From a virus, in the IMG/VR virus record IMGVR_UViG_3300045902_000324, positions 1-64,000 of that record: DNA of 64,000 nucleotides; one strand, written 5' to 3'. Positions 7,849 to 16,450 of this stretch are shown here, piece by piece. The translations under genes and the position numbers were made by a program. Position 1 is the stretch's first letter; each line of letters starts with the position of its first letter. The notes beneath the pieces were generated by a model. It was given only the letters and a program-made list of their open reading frames with translations. It did no database searches and was not told where the DNA came from.

Positions 7849-7927
7849 GCGGTTAACGTTAAGTTTATAGTCGGCAACCGTTTCGGTGCAGCCGAAAAAC
7901 ATTGACCCATACGGCATTACTGCCTGT

Positions 7928-7941
7928 GGGCACTATCTGAC
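7928..7941 (+). promoter_or_regulatory. late motif GGGYANNRTY
   Basis: GGGCACTATCTGAC lies 38 nt before the small terminase start. Other copies, each upstream of a virion gene: 9367, 10486, 13267, 16420, 20799, 21924, 25720 and 30501 on the plus strand; 23829 on the minus strand; and a head-to-head pair at 48456-48480. Confidence 0.5.
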
Positions 7942-7965
7942 ACTGAGTACTAAAAAAGTGCAACA

Positions 7966-8412
7966 ATGCCGAGGAAATTTTCTGACATAGACCCAGGAGT
8001 GCTAACCACAATAACCACGGCGACTATGTTGGGACTAACAGACGAATCTCTGTTAGCGCTACTTCGAGCGCAGCATGGTTCCAGAATCGCGCCGAGAACG
8101 TGGGCATACTGGAAATCAAAACATCCGCAGGTCATGGACGCAATTCAGGACGGATTTGCCAACAGTGAACACATGGCCGCTCGGACGCTGTGGGGGTCTA
8201 TGACCCAGGAGCGAGATCCAGGGTTAGCGTTTAAGGCGGCTGTGCATTGGGAGCGATCGCGGCATGGCCGGCGAGACGTGCAGGAGCAGAAGATCGATAT
8301 CACCAGCAGTGATGGATCGGCTAACACCGTCCAGATCTACATCCCAGACAATAGCCGGGATTCGGTGCGGGCTACGGCGGCACCTCCAGACCTGGACGAT
8401 GACGAAGACTAG
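7966..8412 (+). CDS. terS: small terminase subunit (predicted)
   Basis: 148 residues, first plus-strand gene of the packaging block. The N-terminal part (LTDESLLALLRAQHGSRIAPRTWAYWK) fits a helix-turn-helix, the middle is helical (AARTLWGSMTQERDPGLAFKAAVHWERSR), and the C-terminus is acidic, as in TerS proteins that recognise the packaging site. Identification rests on this pattern and on position upstream of TerL; moderately sure. Confidence 0.6.
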   Translation: MPRKFSDIDPGVLTTITTATMLGLTDESLLALLRAQHGSRIAPRTWAYWKSKHPQVMDAIQDGFANSEHMAARTLWGSMTQERDPGLAFKAAVHWERSRHGRRDVQEQKIDITSSDGSANTVQIYIPDNSRDSVRATAAPPDLDDDED

Positions 8413-8897
8413 TCCATCGGCTTGAACTTGTGCTGCCACATCCACAGCGGGCGGCACCAGACATCATTGGGGTCGGCTGGGGCGTTGTCCGCCACACCCC
8501 GGTAGACGACCAGTGCCTCGCTCGTCTCCGTGTGGGTTCCGGCGTAACGGACTACATACAATTTGTTTGTCTTGATGTTGCGCCACAAACACCCTGTGGC
8601 TGGGTATGCCAGCGTGTTGATGTCCGTTACGTAGAACCCAGAGAACAACTGCTTGACGGAAATCCTGAGCGTGTTCGCGCCGCCAAACATTAGCGTCACA
8701 TAGTCATCGTTCGTGAATACGGTTTCGCCGTCTTTGCCTGCTTTTACAACACAAGCACCGATGTCTTCCGTGGTGCCATTACACTTCCTGGCAACAATGT
8801 ACAGGCGATCGCCAGTCTTTAGCGTGTACTGGCTGAAATCTAGAGATAGCATTTCGCCTGCGACTGTGCTGGTCACTTCGTTTTTTTCTACGTTCAT
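8409..8897 (-). CDS. DUF1653-domain protein
   Basis: 162 residues from ATG 8897. The C-terminal half (CLWRNIKTNKLYVVRYAGTH, TSEALVVYRGV, WCRPLWMW) has the layout of DUF1653, a small domain of unknown role frequent in phages. The N-terminal part is unassigned. Minus-strand cassette between plus-strand packaging genes; its stop overlaps the TerS stop by 4 nt. Confidence 0.7.
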   Translation of the reverse strand: MNVEKNEVTSTVAGEMLSLDFSQYTLKTGDRLYIVARKCNGTTEDIGACVVKAGKDGETVFTNDDYVTLMFGGANTLRISVKQLFSGFYVTDINTLAYPATGCLWRNIKTNKLYVVRYAGTHTETSEALVVYRGVADNAPADPNDVWCRPLWMWQHKFKPMD

Positions 8898-8982
8898 GAT
8901 GCGCGTCCTATTTCTATTTTTCAATCGATTTAAGCGGGGGCATTTTGTCGGTGACGCAGGGCGATCGCACCGCCCCAGGTAA

Positions 8983-9252
8983 TCAATACTTGCGGAACAC
9001 GTCGAACTCGGAGCGCAGCCGCTCAACTTCGTCACCAGGCGCGTAGCCGATTTGCTCACCACCTACGACCACAAGTTTCTGCACGGTGCCAGCTTCATCC
9101 GTCATCGGGACGATGCTCTCCACCTGCAATTCCAGCGCCCACGCAGGCTGGTGGAAAAGGGTTACGGGCGTGTTTTCTTCGAGTTCACCACTTTCCACTT
9201 GGTCGCGGAGTTCATCTGCCAGGTCGAGGAGGTCGGATACGGTGAATTTCAT
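8983..9252 (-). CDS. small acidic protein of unknown function
   Basis: 89 residues from ATG 9252 (MKFTVSDLLDLADELRDQV). This start is downstream of the TGGACT/TGCGAT promoter, whereas the ORF start at 9327 is upstream of it. Common style of small phage protein; family not named. Co-transcribed with the DUF1653 gene. Confidence 0.6.
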   Translation of the reverse strand: MKFTVSDLLDLADELRDQVESGELEENTPVTLFHQPAWALELQVESIVPMTDEAGTVQKLVVVGGEQIGYAPGDEVERLRSEFDVFRKY

Positions 9253-9279
9253 TTTTATATCGATTAGGTTGATTTCTAT

Positions 9280-9308
9280 ATCGCAAGCTATGTGCGTCTT
9301 ATAGTCCA
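9280..9308 (-). promoter_or_regulatory. early-type promoter
   Basis: Minus strand TGGACT (9303-9308), 17-nt spacer, TGCGAT (9280-9285), then ATAGAAA. Confidence 0.55.
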
Positions 9309-9442
9309 GTAAGTTACGGCGGTTCACTGGATGCTTAAAGACAGACGCACCCGCCTATGGCTGGCTGGGCATTGTCTAAGCGGCACATAGCAGGTATGGC
9401 GATGGAAGCAACTGACAAGCTTGGAACTGTGGAGAGAAGCCA

Positions 9443-10231
9443 ATGACCCGTCGGCGGCTATCCGCTCGGTGGCTCGACAAGGCTGGGCGCAACCACTACA
9501 ACATCAACGATTTCTTCCGACCCCCAACGGTAGGCGATTTCGGCATCCCACAGATGGAGCCATGCGCTTACGTACCAAAGCAACTCTTTCCATTCGACGA
9601 AAAGCACAAATGGCGCGAGGGACTGGGCGACTGCATCAGTTTTTTCTGCGACGACTGCGAGTTCGAGAACGTGTGGCTCCGCGCTAACAGAGATCCACAC
9701 ATGCCTGCGGTCATTGAGAAAATCGGATGCACCCTCACGCCCGACTTTAGTCTGTATCGAGACTGGGAGACGGCGGTACTAATCTGGCAAACGTACCGAA
9801 CTCGGTTTATAGGCAGCCTGTGGCAGTCGCTCGGCATTAATACTATCCCTACCGTGTCCTGGGCGACCCCTGGCAGCTACCGATACTGCTTCGACGGACT
9901 CCCTGTGGGGGGCAGTTTTGCGATCGCCACAGTCGAGCTGAACGATGCGAGGAGTGCAGGTATCTTCGTAGACGGCTACCGAGAGTTCCTGCATCGGTGC
10001 CAGCCGGATACAGTGCTGATCTATGGGCAGGGATTCAAGGGGCTGCTTGAGTCAGATGCCGAGCGGGTGGGTGCGCGTGTGGTTCGGTATCGTACTCGAC
10101 TCCACGAACTTCGCGTCAAGCAAGACCTGGCAAAAGCGAAGGCGGAAGAGAATGCGGATCAGCTAGGAGACAACAGCCGAAGCGTGAGGGTCGGGAGCAT
10201 GTCACGCTTTTTGGCGCAAACACAGAGGTGA
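9443..10231 (+). CDS. DUF4417-like protein
   Basis: 262 residues with AGAGAAG before the ATG. GIPQMEPCAYVPKQLFPF, SFFCDDCEFENVW and the later IYGQGFKGLL fit the DUF4417 family, found in phage and mobile-element neighbourhoods. Function unknown. It sits with TerS and TerL under a late motif (9367) and may act in packaging or as a virion-associated protein (inference). Confidence 0.65.
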   Translation: MTRRRLSARWLDKAGRNHYNINDFFRPPTVGDFGIPQMEPCAYVPKQLFPFDEKHKWREGLGDCISFFCDDCEFENVWLRANRDPHMPAVIEKIGCTLTPDFSLYRDWETAVLIWQTYRTRFIGSLWQSLGINTIPTVSWATPGSYRYCFDGLPVGGSFAIATVELNDARSAGIFVDGYREFLHRCQPDTVLIYGQGFKGLLESDAERVGARVVRYRTRLHELRVKQDLAKAKAEENADQLGDNSRSVRVGSMSRFLAQTQR

Positions 10232-10437
10232 AATCTATAACAAATTTTGAAAGATATGGTGCAGATATACAGGCTGGTTTCTTGGAGGCTGCAATCAACC
10301 AATTGGCACCAAGGGGCGATCGCGGTGCGTTAACCCGCAGGGCAAGTCGAGATATATTCACATTATTTCGGGCAGCGTCCCTGACGCCCGATCAATCCTG
10401 TCACGAACCAGCTTCAACGCTCCAACAAACCCAGTAG
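10228..10437 (+). CDS. small protein with a motif shared with the 11086 gene
   Basis: 69 residues from a GTG overlapping the previous stop (GTGA). EAAINQLAPRG...RRASRDIFTLFRAASL resembles the segment ALRAAINDMR...RAAGQDLNTLYRNASI of the 11086-11616 product, so the two may share a small helical domain. Confidence 0.5.
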   Translation: MKSITNFERYGADIQAGFLEAAINQLAPRGDRGALTRRASRDIFTLFRAASLTPDQSCHEPASTLQQTQ

Positions 10438-10499
10438 TAAAAAGAATCATAAGGCAGTTATCAAGACTCACTTGATTTGGCAATTGGGCATAGTCCAGG

Positions 10500-11084
10500 A
10501 TGCGGCACCAAAAGATTCGGCATCACCACCCAGAGAAGCGCGGCGGTTCATCAACTGACGCAGGCGGCTCCGGTACGGGTGGCTCCACATCTCGCATCGC
10601 ACGGCTCAAGCAACTCGCCAAAGAACAGCTCTTGTCAGAGGACATGGCAGTAAACGTAGGCGGCATGGTGGGCAGCATTGTGGGTGGAGCGACTGCCGGC
10701 CCATTGGGATCGCTGGCTGGTGATATTGTTGGCGCGTTAACCGTTCGTCAAGCCGCCACACTTTCATCTGTGGGCATTGAGGCAGCAGACCGGATGCGGA
10801 ACCGACAAGACTTTCAACGCGCATCTCGCGTCAAAAAAGTACAGCTCATGGCGGCAGAGATCCGAAAGATTTACAAAGAGCGTGGGGAGAAGCTGGCGGA
10901 CGATGCCACAGGAGATATATCCGGCTGGGCGATCGGCAACCTGTCAGCGACCGTACTAGGTGCCCTGCCAGTGGTTGGCAAGATTCCGCTGACGGGTGCT
11001 GCCGTAGCGATGCTTACGGTTCCCAAGGTTGTCCAGGCACGGCGCAACTACTCAAATAGAAGACTTATAGCGGCAGGAGCCTAA
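10500..11084 (+). CDS. Gly-rich protein with glycine-zipper-like hydrophobic segments
   Basis: 194 residues. N-terminal tag MRHQKIRHHHPEKRGG is nearly identical to that of the next gene. Two hydrophobic Gly/Ala segments (VGGMVGSIVGGATAGPLGSL and GNLSATVLGALPVVGK) look membrane-interactive, with a charged helical middle. A minor virion, ejection or pilot protein would fit (inference). Late motif at 10486. Confidence 0.6.
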   Translation: MRHQKIRHHHPEKRGGSSTDAGGSGTGGSTSRIARLKQLAKEQLLSEDMAVNVGGMVGSIVGGATAGPLGSLAGDIVGALTVRQAATLSSVGIEAADRMRNRQDFQRASRVKKVQLMAAEIRKIYKERGEKLADDATGDISGWAIGNLSATVLGALPVVGKIPLTGAAVAMLTVPKVVQARRNYSNRRLIAAGA

Positions 11085-11085
11085 C

Positions 11086-11616
11086 ATGCGTAACCAAAAA
11101 ATTAGACTGATGTATCCAGAGAAGCGTGGCGGTGGCTCTGGAACTAGAGGGGGTAGCTCAGGGGGCGGCGCTGCGGGTGGCAGTGGTGGGCGTCCTGCAT
11201 CCGCTGCGCCTGCGGCTGCGAGTCGGGCACCCGTCGGGGGTGGGACGGTATCGGCTCCTGCTGCTGCGAGTGCTGCTCCATCCACGAGGGCTACTCGATC
11301 GTCTAATGCGGAACGCATCTCAGGCATAATCAGGAGGCAGGTTACAGGATTCAAAGAGCGTCCTGTGGAAGCCCAGGTAGACGCCCTCAGAGCCGCCATT
11401 AATGATATGAGGGCTGTCCCTGGTAAAGGGCGTATTGGTAGCCCTGAGCGTGCAGCAGGGCAAGACCTGAACACCCTCTATCGGAACGCATCAATCAAGG
11501 CGCGAAACCAACTTGCCAGAACTGTCTCAAGCACTAAACACCCAAACGAAGCCGCGCAGGGTATCCTACGCGACTTAGCAGCTATTCGTAAGAAGGCGGC
11601 ACGCGGCAGGGGTTAG
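11086..11616 (+). CDS. low-complexity protein with shared N-terminal tag
   Basis: 176 residues; AGGAG 6 nt before ATG. Starts MRNQKIRLMYPEKRGGG like its upstream neighbour, then a Gly/Ala/Ser/Pro-rich linker to about residue 75, then a basic helical domain. The shared tag followed by a flexible linker suggests both proteins are directed to the same place, such as the capsid interior (inference). Confidence 0.6.
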   Translation: MRNQKIRLMYPEKRGGGSGTRGGSSGGGAAGGSGGRPASAAPAAASRAPVGGGTVSAPAAASAAPSTRATRSSNAERISGIIRRQVTGFKERPVEAQVDALRAAINDMRAVPGKGRIGSPERAAGQDLNTLYRNASIKARNQLARTVSSTKHPNEAAQGILRDLAAIRKKAARGRG

Positions 11617-11717
11617 CAGGCAGCTTTAGGCACACCTAATGACTTGGTTTTCTTTTCGTACTTCTTTTTCTTGCTGGGCGACGTGGGCTTAGTGGCGGGC
11701 ATTTTTTTGGGGTTCAT
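11613..11717 (-). CDS. 34-residue lysine-rich protein
   Basis: ORF MNPKKMPATKPTSPSKKKK... with AGGA 5-6 nt before ATG 11717. It converges with and overlaps the stop of the 11086 gene. Very basic; nucleic-acid contact possible. Small, so moderate doubt. Confidence 0.4.
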   Translation of the reverse strand: MNPKKMPATKPTSPSKKKKYEKKTKSLGVPKAAC

Positions 11718-11786
11718 AGAATCCTCGTCAGGTTTGTCGCCATACTATGCCCAGTGCTACGATCGAGCAAATCACGCGACGATCCA

Positions 11787-12212
11787 ATGAGCCAATCATC
11801 CAACACCACGCGCAGCCTGAAATCCTCCATACAGCGGTATTCGCCGTACCCGTCCGTTGATGTGGTCGATTGGCTCGGCTACCACATGCTTGGCAAAAAT
11901 CTGGTTGAAGTTTTCACCGTGGACGAGTTTCTAGAAGCAGGCATCAAGCCCACACTACTCGTCTACGACGGGGCCAAACGCATGGCTCAGGGGTTTCTAT
12001 ACCCAGATGTGTTTCTGGGCTTGGAGGGCGACAAGCTGGTGGGCTTTGACAAGTCAGCGAAGCAGTTTGTTGGACTGCTGAACGTGGAGGAAGACGCGAT
12101 CGCCGCAATCGATGAAGTTTTCTTTATCGGCACGTTCACAGCCGATGGCAAAAACTTTCAGTTCGTGCGAGGCGACCGAGACTTTGCGTGGGGTGAGGTG
12201 CTGGTCGCTTGA
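11787..12212 (+). CDS. protein of unknown function
   Basis: 141 residues from ATG 11787 (MSQSSNTTRSLKSSIQRYS); the GTG at 11754 is a less likely start. A compact alpha/beta-looking sequence (LLVYDGAKRMAQGFLYPDVF). Not recognised. In the packaging block and probably co-transcribed with the next ORF, whose start overlaps its stop. Confidence 0.6.
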   Translation: MSQSSNTTRSLKSSIQRYSPYPSVDVVDWLGYHMLGKNLVEVFTVDEFLEAGIKPTLLVYDGAKRMAQGFLYPDVFLGLEGDKLVGFDKSAKQFVGLLNVEEDAIAAIDEVFFIGTFTADGKNFQFVRGDRDFAWGEVLVA

Positions 12213-12403
12213 ATGAACAATGTTTCGACGGTATCAACAAGCCACCCAAAAACTTTTGCATCCAGTGTGGACAGGCAATCAAACCAAACCCTGTTTTGCA
12301 ATGGCGGGCGCACATCCCGACGGTCACGGCGGTCGGTTTGCAGATTGGGCAACGCGGCGGACTGATCGGATACGTCCACCGAGTCTGCCCGGTGCCTACG
12401 TAG
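12209..12403 (+). CDS. small possible zinc-finger protein
   Basis: 64 residues from TTG 12209 overlapping the preceding stop (TTGA). Contains CIQCGQ and a later Cys, reminiscent of a zinc ribbon half. Start and reality moderately uncertain. Confidence 0.4.
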   Translation: MNEQCFDGINKPPKNFCIQCGQAIKPNPVLQWRAHIPTVTAVGLQIGQRGGLIGYVHRVCPVPT

Positions 12404-12432
12404 CTTGTCAGAATGTATCAAACAACTTTTTC

Positions 12433-12866
12433 TTATTTTTTGCCACTTCGCCAGCCCTCCCACTCTGCAATCCACCGCTGTTGCACACTGTCCGGTACAC
12501 CATGACTGCTGGGTGCAAGTTTTCCATCCTTGCGTATCACTGCCTCACAGTGAATTACATGCACCTGATACCCATAGTGCTGAGCCATTTCAATATATCT
12601 TTCTATAAATCCTGTGGAAGCAAACACATTGTGTACGGCAATCGTACGCATTCCGCGCTGCATCCAGTACTTTACAGTTTGTCGCACCCAAGAGTGCGCC
12701 ACACTGTGCGGTATGTCTGGGTTCAGAGTGCCATTTTTTAGGTAGCGCCCAGGATAATCATCAGCCGAAATATCGCGGCTCAACGGGTTCCACCAGGGGC
12801 ATATTTTTTCGCCAATGGTGTCTTTCCTGATCCAGAAACACCTCGAATAACATAAAGAGCTTTCAT
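12433..12866 (-). pseudogene. P-loop kinase (PNK-like) split by a frameshift
   Basis: ATG 12866 overlaps the upstream stop (ATGA) and opens MKALYVIRGVSGSGKT, a clear Walker A, but this frame stops after about 28 codons (KYAPGGTR stop). The -1 frame then carries the rest of the family pattern: SRDISADDYPGRYL, AHSWVRQTVKYWMQRG, IAVHNVFASTGFIERY and GYQVHVI. The frames join best at the A6 tract (12804-12809, T6 on the plus strand). Either a one-base indel, a sequencing error, or slippage on the homopolymer. Intact members phosphorylate nucleotides or RNA 5' ends. Confidence 0.7.
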
Positions 12867-13174
12867 AGCAAGTGCCTTCGTTTCAACGACTTTCCCCTCC
12901 ACAGATGAGACTTTCGATCTAACTCGTACAACGCTCGACCTGTGGCATCTTTCGCCACACTCTCTGCAATGGCGATCGCCTGCGCCAGTTGAGCCGTGGA
13001 CAGGTTAGCCCAAGCGGGTGCCGGGACGCTCCGCCGCCAATCACCCTGAACCACGTTGTCCAGGATAATGCGACCGAAGCAGTGATTGAAGCGTATCTGC
13101 CAGCCGTGCTGCTGAGCCAGAGCAGGCAGTTCCACATCAATCCAATGACGGTACGTGGCGCGATCGTTCAGCAT
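12863..13174 (-). CDS. cyanobacterial small protein of unknown function
   Basis: 103 residues. LSTAQLAQAIAIAESVA and the ending YELDRKSHLWRGKSLK follow a pattern I associate with small cyanobacterial plasmid and phage proteins (L..EQL..AIALAE, LN.QSL.WRGK). Function unknown. Has its own promoter at 13224-13253 and is coupled to the kinase gene. Confidence 0.6.
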   Translation of the reverse strand: MLNDRATYRHWIDVELPALAQQHGWQIRFNHCFGRIILDNVVQGDWRRSVPAPAWANLSTAQLAQAIAIAESVAKDATGRALYELDRKSHLWRGKSLKRRHLL

Positions 13175-13223
13175 TATCCCATCTATGTCGTGGACAAATA
13201 GTCCTAAGTAATTCGATATCTGT

Positions 13224-13253
13224 ATCGTATCCTTTTTAACTGCTAGTCGTCAA
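13224..13253 (-). promoter_or_regulatory. early-type promoter
   Basis: Minus strand TTGACG (13248-13253), 18-nt spacer, TACGAT (13224-13229), then ACAGATA. Back to back with the TerL start region and its late motif (13267). Confidence 0.7.
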
Positions 13254-13298
13254 TTGATACGAGATTGGGCAATATTTCTAACACTTCACGATTGCCCA

Positions 13299-14735
13299 GT
13301 GCCGACCAAACGGAAAATAATTGCTCCGCAGCGTGGCCCGCAGACGGAGTTTCTAACTTGTCCCGCAGACTGCGTATGGGCGGGCGGGTCTGCTGGCGGC
13401 GGCAAAACCTTCAGCACGTTGCTGGATGCGGTTCGCCACATCAACAATCCCAATTACGGCGCAACTATCTTTCGAGCGCAGCTCACTCAAATCACCGTTC
13501 AGGGTGGACTGAAGGACGCATCGCACCAGCTATACCCATACCTGGGCGGACGGTATGCGATCGGCAACTACCGTTGGACATTCCCACAGGGTAGCCGTGT
13601 GGACTTCCGCTATCTAGCCAGCTATGAGGACTGCTTGAAGTGGCAGGGGTCTGAACTACCGGCCATCTATTTCGAGGAACTGTCGCACTGGAAGCACGGC
13701 GACTCTTACTGGTACATGTTCTCGCGGAACCGATCAACCTGCGGCGTGCGCCCGATCATCCGCGCCACGATGAACCCTGCTGACCCCGACTCATGGATCA
13801 CCCAGTTCATCGACTGGTGGATCGGTGACGATGGCTTCATCATCCCGGAGCGCTCCGGCAAGATTCGCTGGTTCATTCGAGCTAACGATGAGTTTGTGTG
13901 GGCGAATGACCCGGACGATTTGCTGCGCTACAACATCCCGCCCAAGTCGTTTACCTTCATTCGCAGCAGTGTTCACTTCAACCAAAAATTGCTCAAGGTT
14001 GACCCAGGCTACCTGGCAAACCTACAAGCCTTGCCGCGCATTGACCGCTTGCGCCTACTGGAGGGCAACTGGAAGATCAAAGCAACTTCCGGTATGGTCT
14101 TCGACCAGACATGGTTCAAATACTGCGACTGGGAAGATCTGCCGTTCAACCCAGCCAAACCGGACAGGAACACTGCGATCGTTCGCTTCTGGGACTTTGC
14201 CGCCACGCAGCAGGACTATCGACCGCCGACCAAAGGAAGCAAGAAGGACGGGCCGTGCTACACCGCAGGCGTGTGGATGGCTTACCACATTCCCAACAAT
14301 ACGGTCTACATCCTGGACGTGAGTCGCAGTCGCCTGGGCCCGGCAAAGCTTGACCAGCATGTGGTGGATACTGCCAGCAATGACGGGTACTTGACCAAGA
14401 TCAGGACTGAGATGGAGCCGGGGTCGAGCGGCATTCGAGACGCCTATCACCTAACCGAGATGCTGCGCGGCTATGACCACGAAGCAGTGTCTCCGGCGGG
14501 TGACAAACTGGTGCGCTGCCGATTGCTGTCAGCGTGGACGGAACAGGGTAGGACGGTGTTGGTACACGCTAGCTGGAATAAACCGTTTGTGGACGAGCTG
14601 CACGGGGTGCCTGACGACAACCCGTACTGGGATCAAACCGACGCTGCCAACGGAGCGTTCGAGGCGCTGTACGACACCATCAGAATGCACTCGCCCACAC
14701 CTGTCTTCAAGACGGCGATCACCGCAGGCATGTAG
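13299..14735 (+). CDS. terL: terminase large subunit
   Basis: 478 residues from GTG 13299; the frame is open to TTG 13254, but homologous TerL proteins begin close to the KRKIIAPQRGPQ segment. ATPase domain: Walker A VWAGGSAGGGKTF near residue 30 and Walker B AIYFEEL near 125. Nuclease (RNase H-like) domain: FWDFAATQQD, TVYILDVSRS and EMEPGSSGIRD supply the acidic residues. It cuts concatemers and drives DNA into the procapsid with the portal. The late motif GGGCAATATTT lies 32 nt upstream. Confidence 0.9.
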   Translation: MPTKRKIIAPQRGPQTEFLTCPADCVWAGGSAGGGKTFSTLLDAVRHINNPNYGATIFRAQLTQITVQGGLKDASHQLYPYLGGRYAIGNYRWTFPQGSRVDFRYLASYEDCLKWQGSELPAIYFEELSHWKHGDSYWYMFSRNRSTCGVRPIIRATMNPADPDSWITQFIDWWIGDDGFIIPERSGKIRWFIRANDEFVWANDPDDLLRYNIPPKSFTFIRSSVHFNQKLLKVDPGYLANLQALPRIDRLRLLEGNWKIKATSGMVFDQTWFKYCDWEDLPFNPAKPDRNTAIVRFWDFAATQQDYRPPTKGSKKDGPCYTAGVWMAYHIPNNTVYILDVSRSRLGPAKLDQHVVDTASNDGYLTKIRTEMEPGSSGIRDAYHLTEMLRGYDHEAVSPAGDKLVRCRLLSAWTEQGRTVLVHASWNKPFVDELHGVPDDNPYWDQTDAANGAFEALYDTIRMHSPTPVFKTAITAGM

Positions 14736-14776
14736 CTACAGCGCCTTGCGATACACCCAGCCTCCACATTAATTTG

Positions 14777-15544
14777 TCAATCTATATAAGCAGCAATCTG
14801 ACCGACATTCAGCACGGTCGGCATCGCGCAGTCGCCAAACTTTTCACCAAATTCTCGCTCAAACCTGGTGCAAAACCCAGCACCATTGTGGATGGGCGGA
14901 AATCCAATAATTACATTATCTTGCGTGGGCCTGGCTGACTGTACCAGCGTAACGCCGTCCTGCTGGCGGAATAACCCAAGCGATTTCTGCTTTTCGACAA
15001 ACGTTTGAAGTTCCACATATGCGGCATCAGCAGCCTCTCTCGTCTCAGCCTGGCGAATCACCTTCCAGTGTGGCAAGTCATCGGTATTCAGCCAGAAGCT
15101 CATGCGGTTGCGCGGAATGCAGATAGGCAACCTGCCTAGAACGCGATAACGTCCATTCGAGTCGAACCCCTGAACCAGACGGAGCGGAGACATCTGGAAT
15201 CCGACAAACACGCCACAAACAAACTCGCCTGCTAGCCATAGATCGAGCATGGTCTTGAGCCACAGGGCTTGATTCGAGATCTGCGTGTGCCCATGCCTTT
15301 TGACGCCACCTGGCGGGTTGCATTGCACGACTGGAGTCGGGAACCCGTCAGGTGTTACCCAGGATTGGGACAAGCCGTTATCCGCTTCAGTAAAGAACCG
15401 GGCCGCTTCAACTAGCATGTTCGCTGCGTGGCAAGATGCTGGGTCAAGATCAATCGGGCCGCCACACACTGAGCGAGTGCAATCTGATACTGCGGGCGGA
15501 GTGTAAAACTCCACACTTTGTGAGCTGTGCTTTGCGCTGGTCAT
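14777..15544 (-). CDS. phage N6-adenine DNA methyltransferase (Dam-like)
   Basis: 255 residues. VEFYTPPAVSDCTRS, PIDLDPASCHAAN, ARFFTEADNGLSQSW and the catalytic VVQCNPPGG fit the phage-type DNA N-6-adenine-methyltransferase family. The NPPY-type motif is NPPG here. Likely protects virus DNA from host restriction or marks it for packaging. Minus-strand cassette between TerL and portal; no restriction partner nearby. Confidence 0.8.
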   Translation of the reverse strand: MTSAKHSSQSVEFYTPPAVSDCTRSVCGGPIDLDPASCHAANMLVEAARFFTEADNGLSQSWVTPDGFPTPVVQCNPPGGVKRHGHTQISNQALWLKTMLDLWLAGEFVCGVFVGFQMSPLRLVQGFDSNGRYRVLGRLPICIPRNRMSFWLNTDDLPHWKVIRQAETREAADAAYVELQTFVEKQKSLGLFRQQDGVTLVQSARPTQDNVIIGFPPIHNGAGFCTRFEREFGEKFGDCAMPTVLNVGQIAAYID

Positions 15545-15620
15545 GGGGCATTTTCTTTTTCTCGTAGTTCCATGTGAATGCTCTACGCTTCATGCTTCGC
15601 ATAGAAGCGTAGGATGCGCG

Positions 15621-15944
15621 TCACTCCTGGTCAATCGTGAGCTGATTTGCCCATCGCCTCTCCTCAGCCAGCCGTTTCCGCAGCGCGGCGATCGCGGCTT
15701 TGTGGCAGGGCGTGCAGAGTGTCCGCAGGTTGTCCAGCCCGCATTCGCCGCCGCCCTCCGCCACCGGGACAATGTGGTCAGCCTGCCACAAGCTCCCGCG
15801 CGGCGCTCCATACTGAACGATCGTCCAGCATGCCTGCTTCATTTGATCAGCAGACTTGAGTTTTCCATACCGACGAACCCGGTTTCCGTAAACATAGCGC
15901 TCTAACATGATCCGACCGGGTTTTGATGCAACAACGTGGCTCAT
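15621..15944 (-). CDS. HNH endonuclease
   Basis: 107 residues from ATG 15944. The core WQADHIVPVAEGGGECGLDN followed by LRTLCTPCHK gives the H, N and H of the HNH motif plus one Cys pair. Small HNH proteins beside terminase genes assist cos cleavage in several siphoviruses, so a packaging role is plausible; a homing nuclease is the alternative. Confidence 0.8.
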   Translation of the reverse strand: MSHVVASKPGRIMLERYVYGNRVRRYGKLKSADQMKQACWTIVQYGAPRGSLWQADHIVPVAEGGGECGLDNLRTLCTPCHKAAIAALRKRLAEERRWANQLTIDQE

Positions 15945-16019
15945 AGAAAATAATTGAGTTTTATACAAGTTGGATGCCCGTTAGTAACGAAGTCAAACTC
16001 GACAGCAATTGAATCACAC

Positions 16020-16268
16020 TTACAAGCCCTTCCCGAAAATACATAGCCGGGTGCCTTCTCCTAAATCTGTAAAAGTGTGTAAAAACATTCCTCGACTTTT
16101 TTTGCAACACTTGGGGATGGCAAATTCTGTTGACTTTTTATGCTTCAATTTGAAACCTCCATCCAAATTTTTTAAGGCGATCCGGCGTTTCTTAATTCGA
16201 TACACATAACCTGGTTGCTCTGTCCGATAAACCTTTACGCAAACACGCGCCTCCTTGTGGACTGGCAA
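16020..16268 (-). CDS. basic small protein, doubtful
   Basis: 82 codons from a TTG, Lys/Arg/Cys-rich (KHKKSTEF, KCCKKSRG). Overlaps the end of the 35-residue ORF upstream. No family recognised and AT-richer than its neighbours; may be a chance ORF. Confidence 0.3.
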   Translation of the reverse strand: MPVHKEARVCVKVYRTEQPGYVYRIKKRRIALKNLDGGFKLKHKKSTEFAIPKCCKKSRGMFLHTFTDLGEGTRLCIFGKGL

Positions 16269-16342
16269 TCGACAACCTCCCAGCCACAGTTGGTCAGCAT
16301 TTCGATATCAAACTCGTCGCAGGTCTTTCTGATATAACCCAT
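16235..16342 (-). CDS. 35-residue protein
   Basis: ORF MGYIRKTCDEFDIEMLTNCG... ending RRRVFA, starting 28 nt after a TACGAT -10 box. Promoter spacing supports it being real. Three Cys residues; function unknown. Confidence 0.45.
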   Translation of the reverse strand: MGYIRKTCDEFDIEMLTNCGWEVVDCQSTRRRVFA

Positions 16343-16369
16343 ATTTGTGGTCTATTGATTCGTTTCTAT

Positions 16370-16398
16370 ATCGTAGCAATTATGCAAAATGTAGTCAA
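16370..16398 (-). promoter_or_regulatory. early-type promoter
   Basis: Minus strand TTGACT (16393-16398), 17-nt spacer, TACGAT (16370-16375), then ATAGAAA. Confidence 0.7.
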
Positions 16399-16450
16399 TG
16401 AATTGATGTACTGAATTGCGGGTATATTTTCCTGAACGACGGAGACACCT

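Noticed and set aside
12220-12741. Plus-strand 173-codon ORF
   Set aside because: Lies opposite the conserved kinase motifs and contains many Cys/His/Tyr of random character; shadow.
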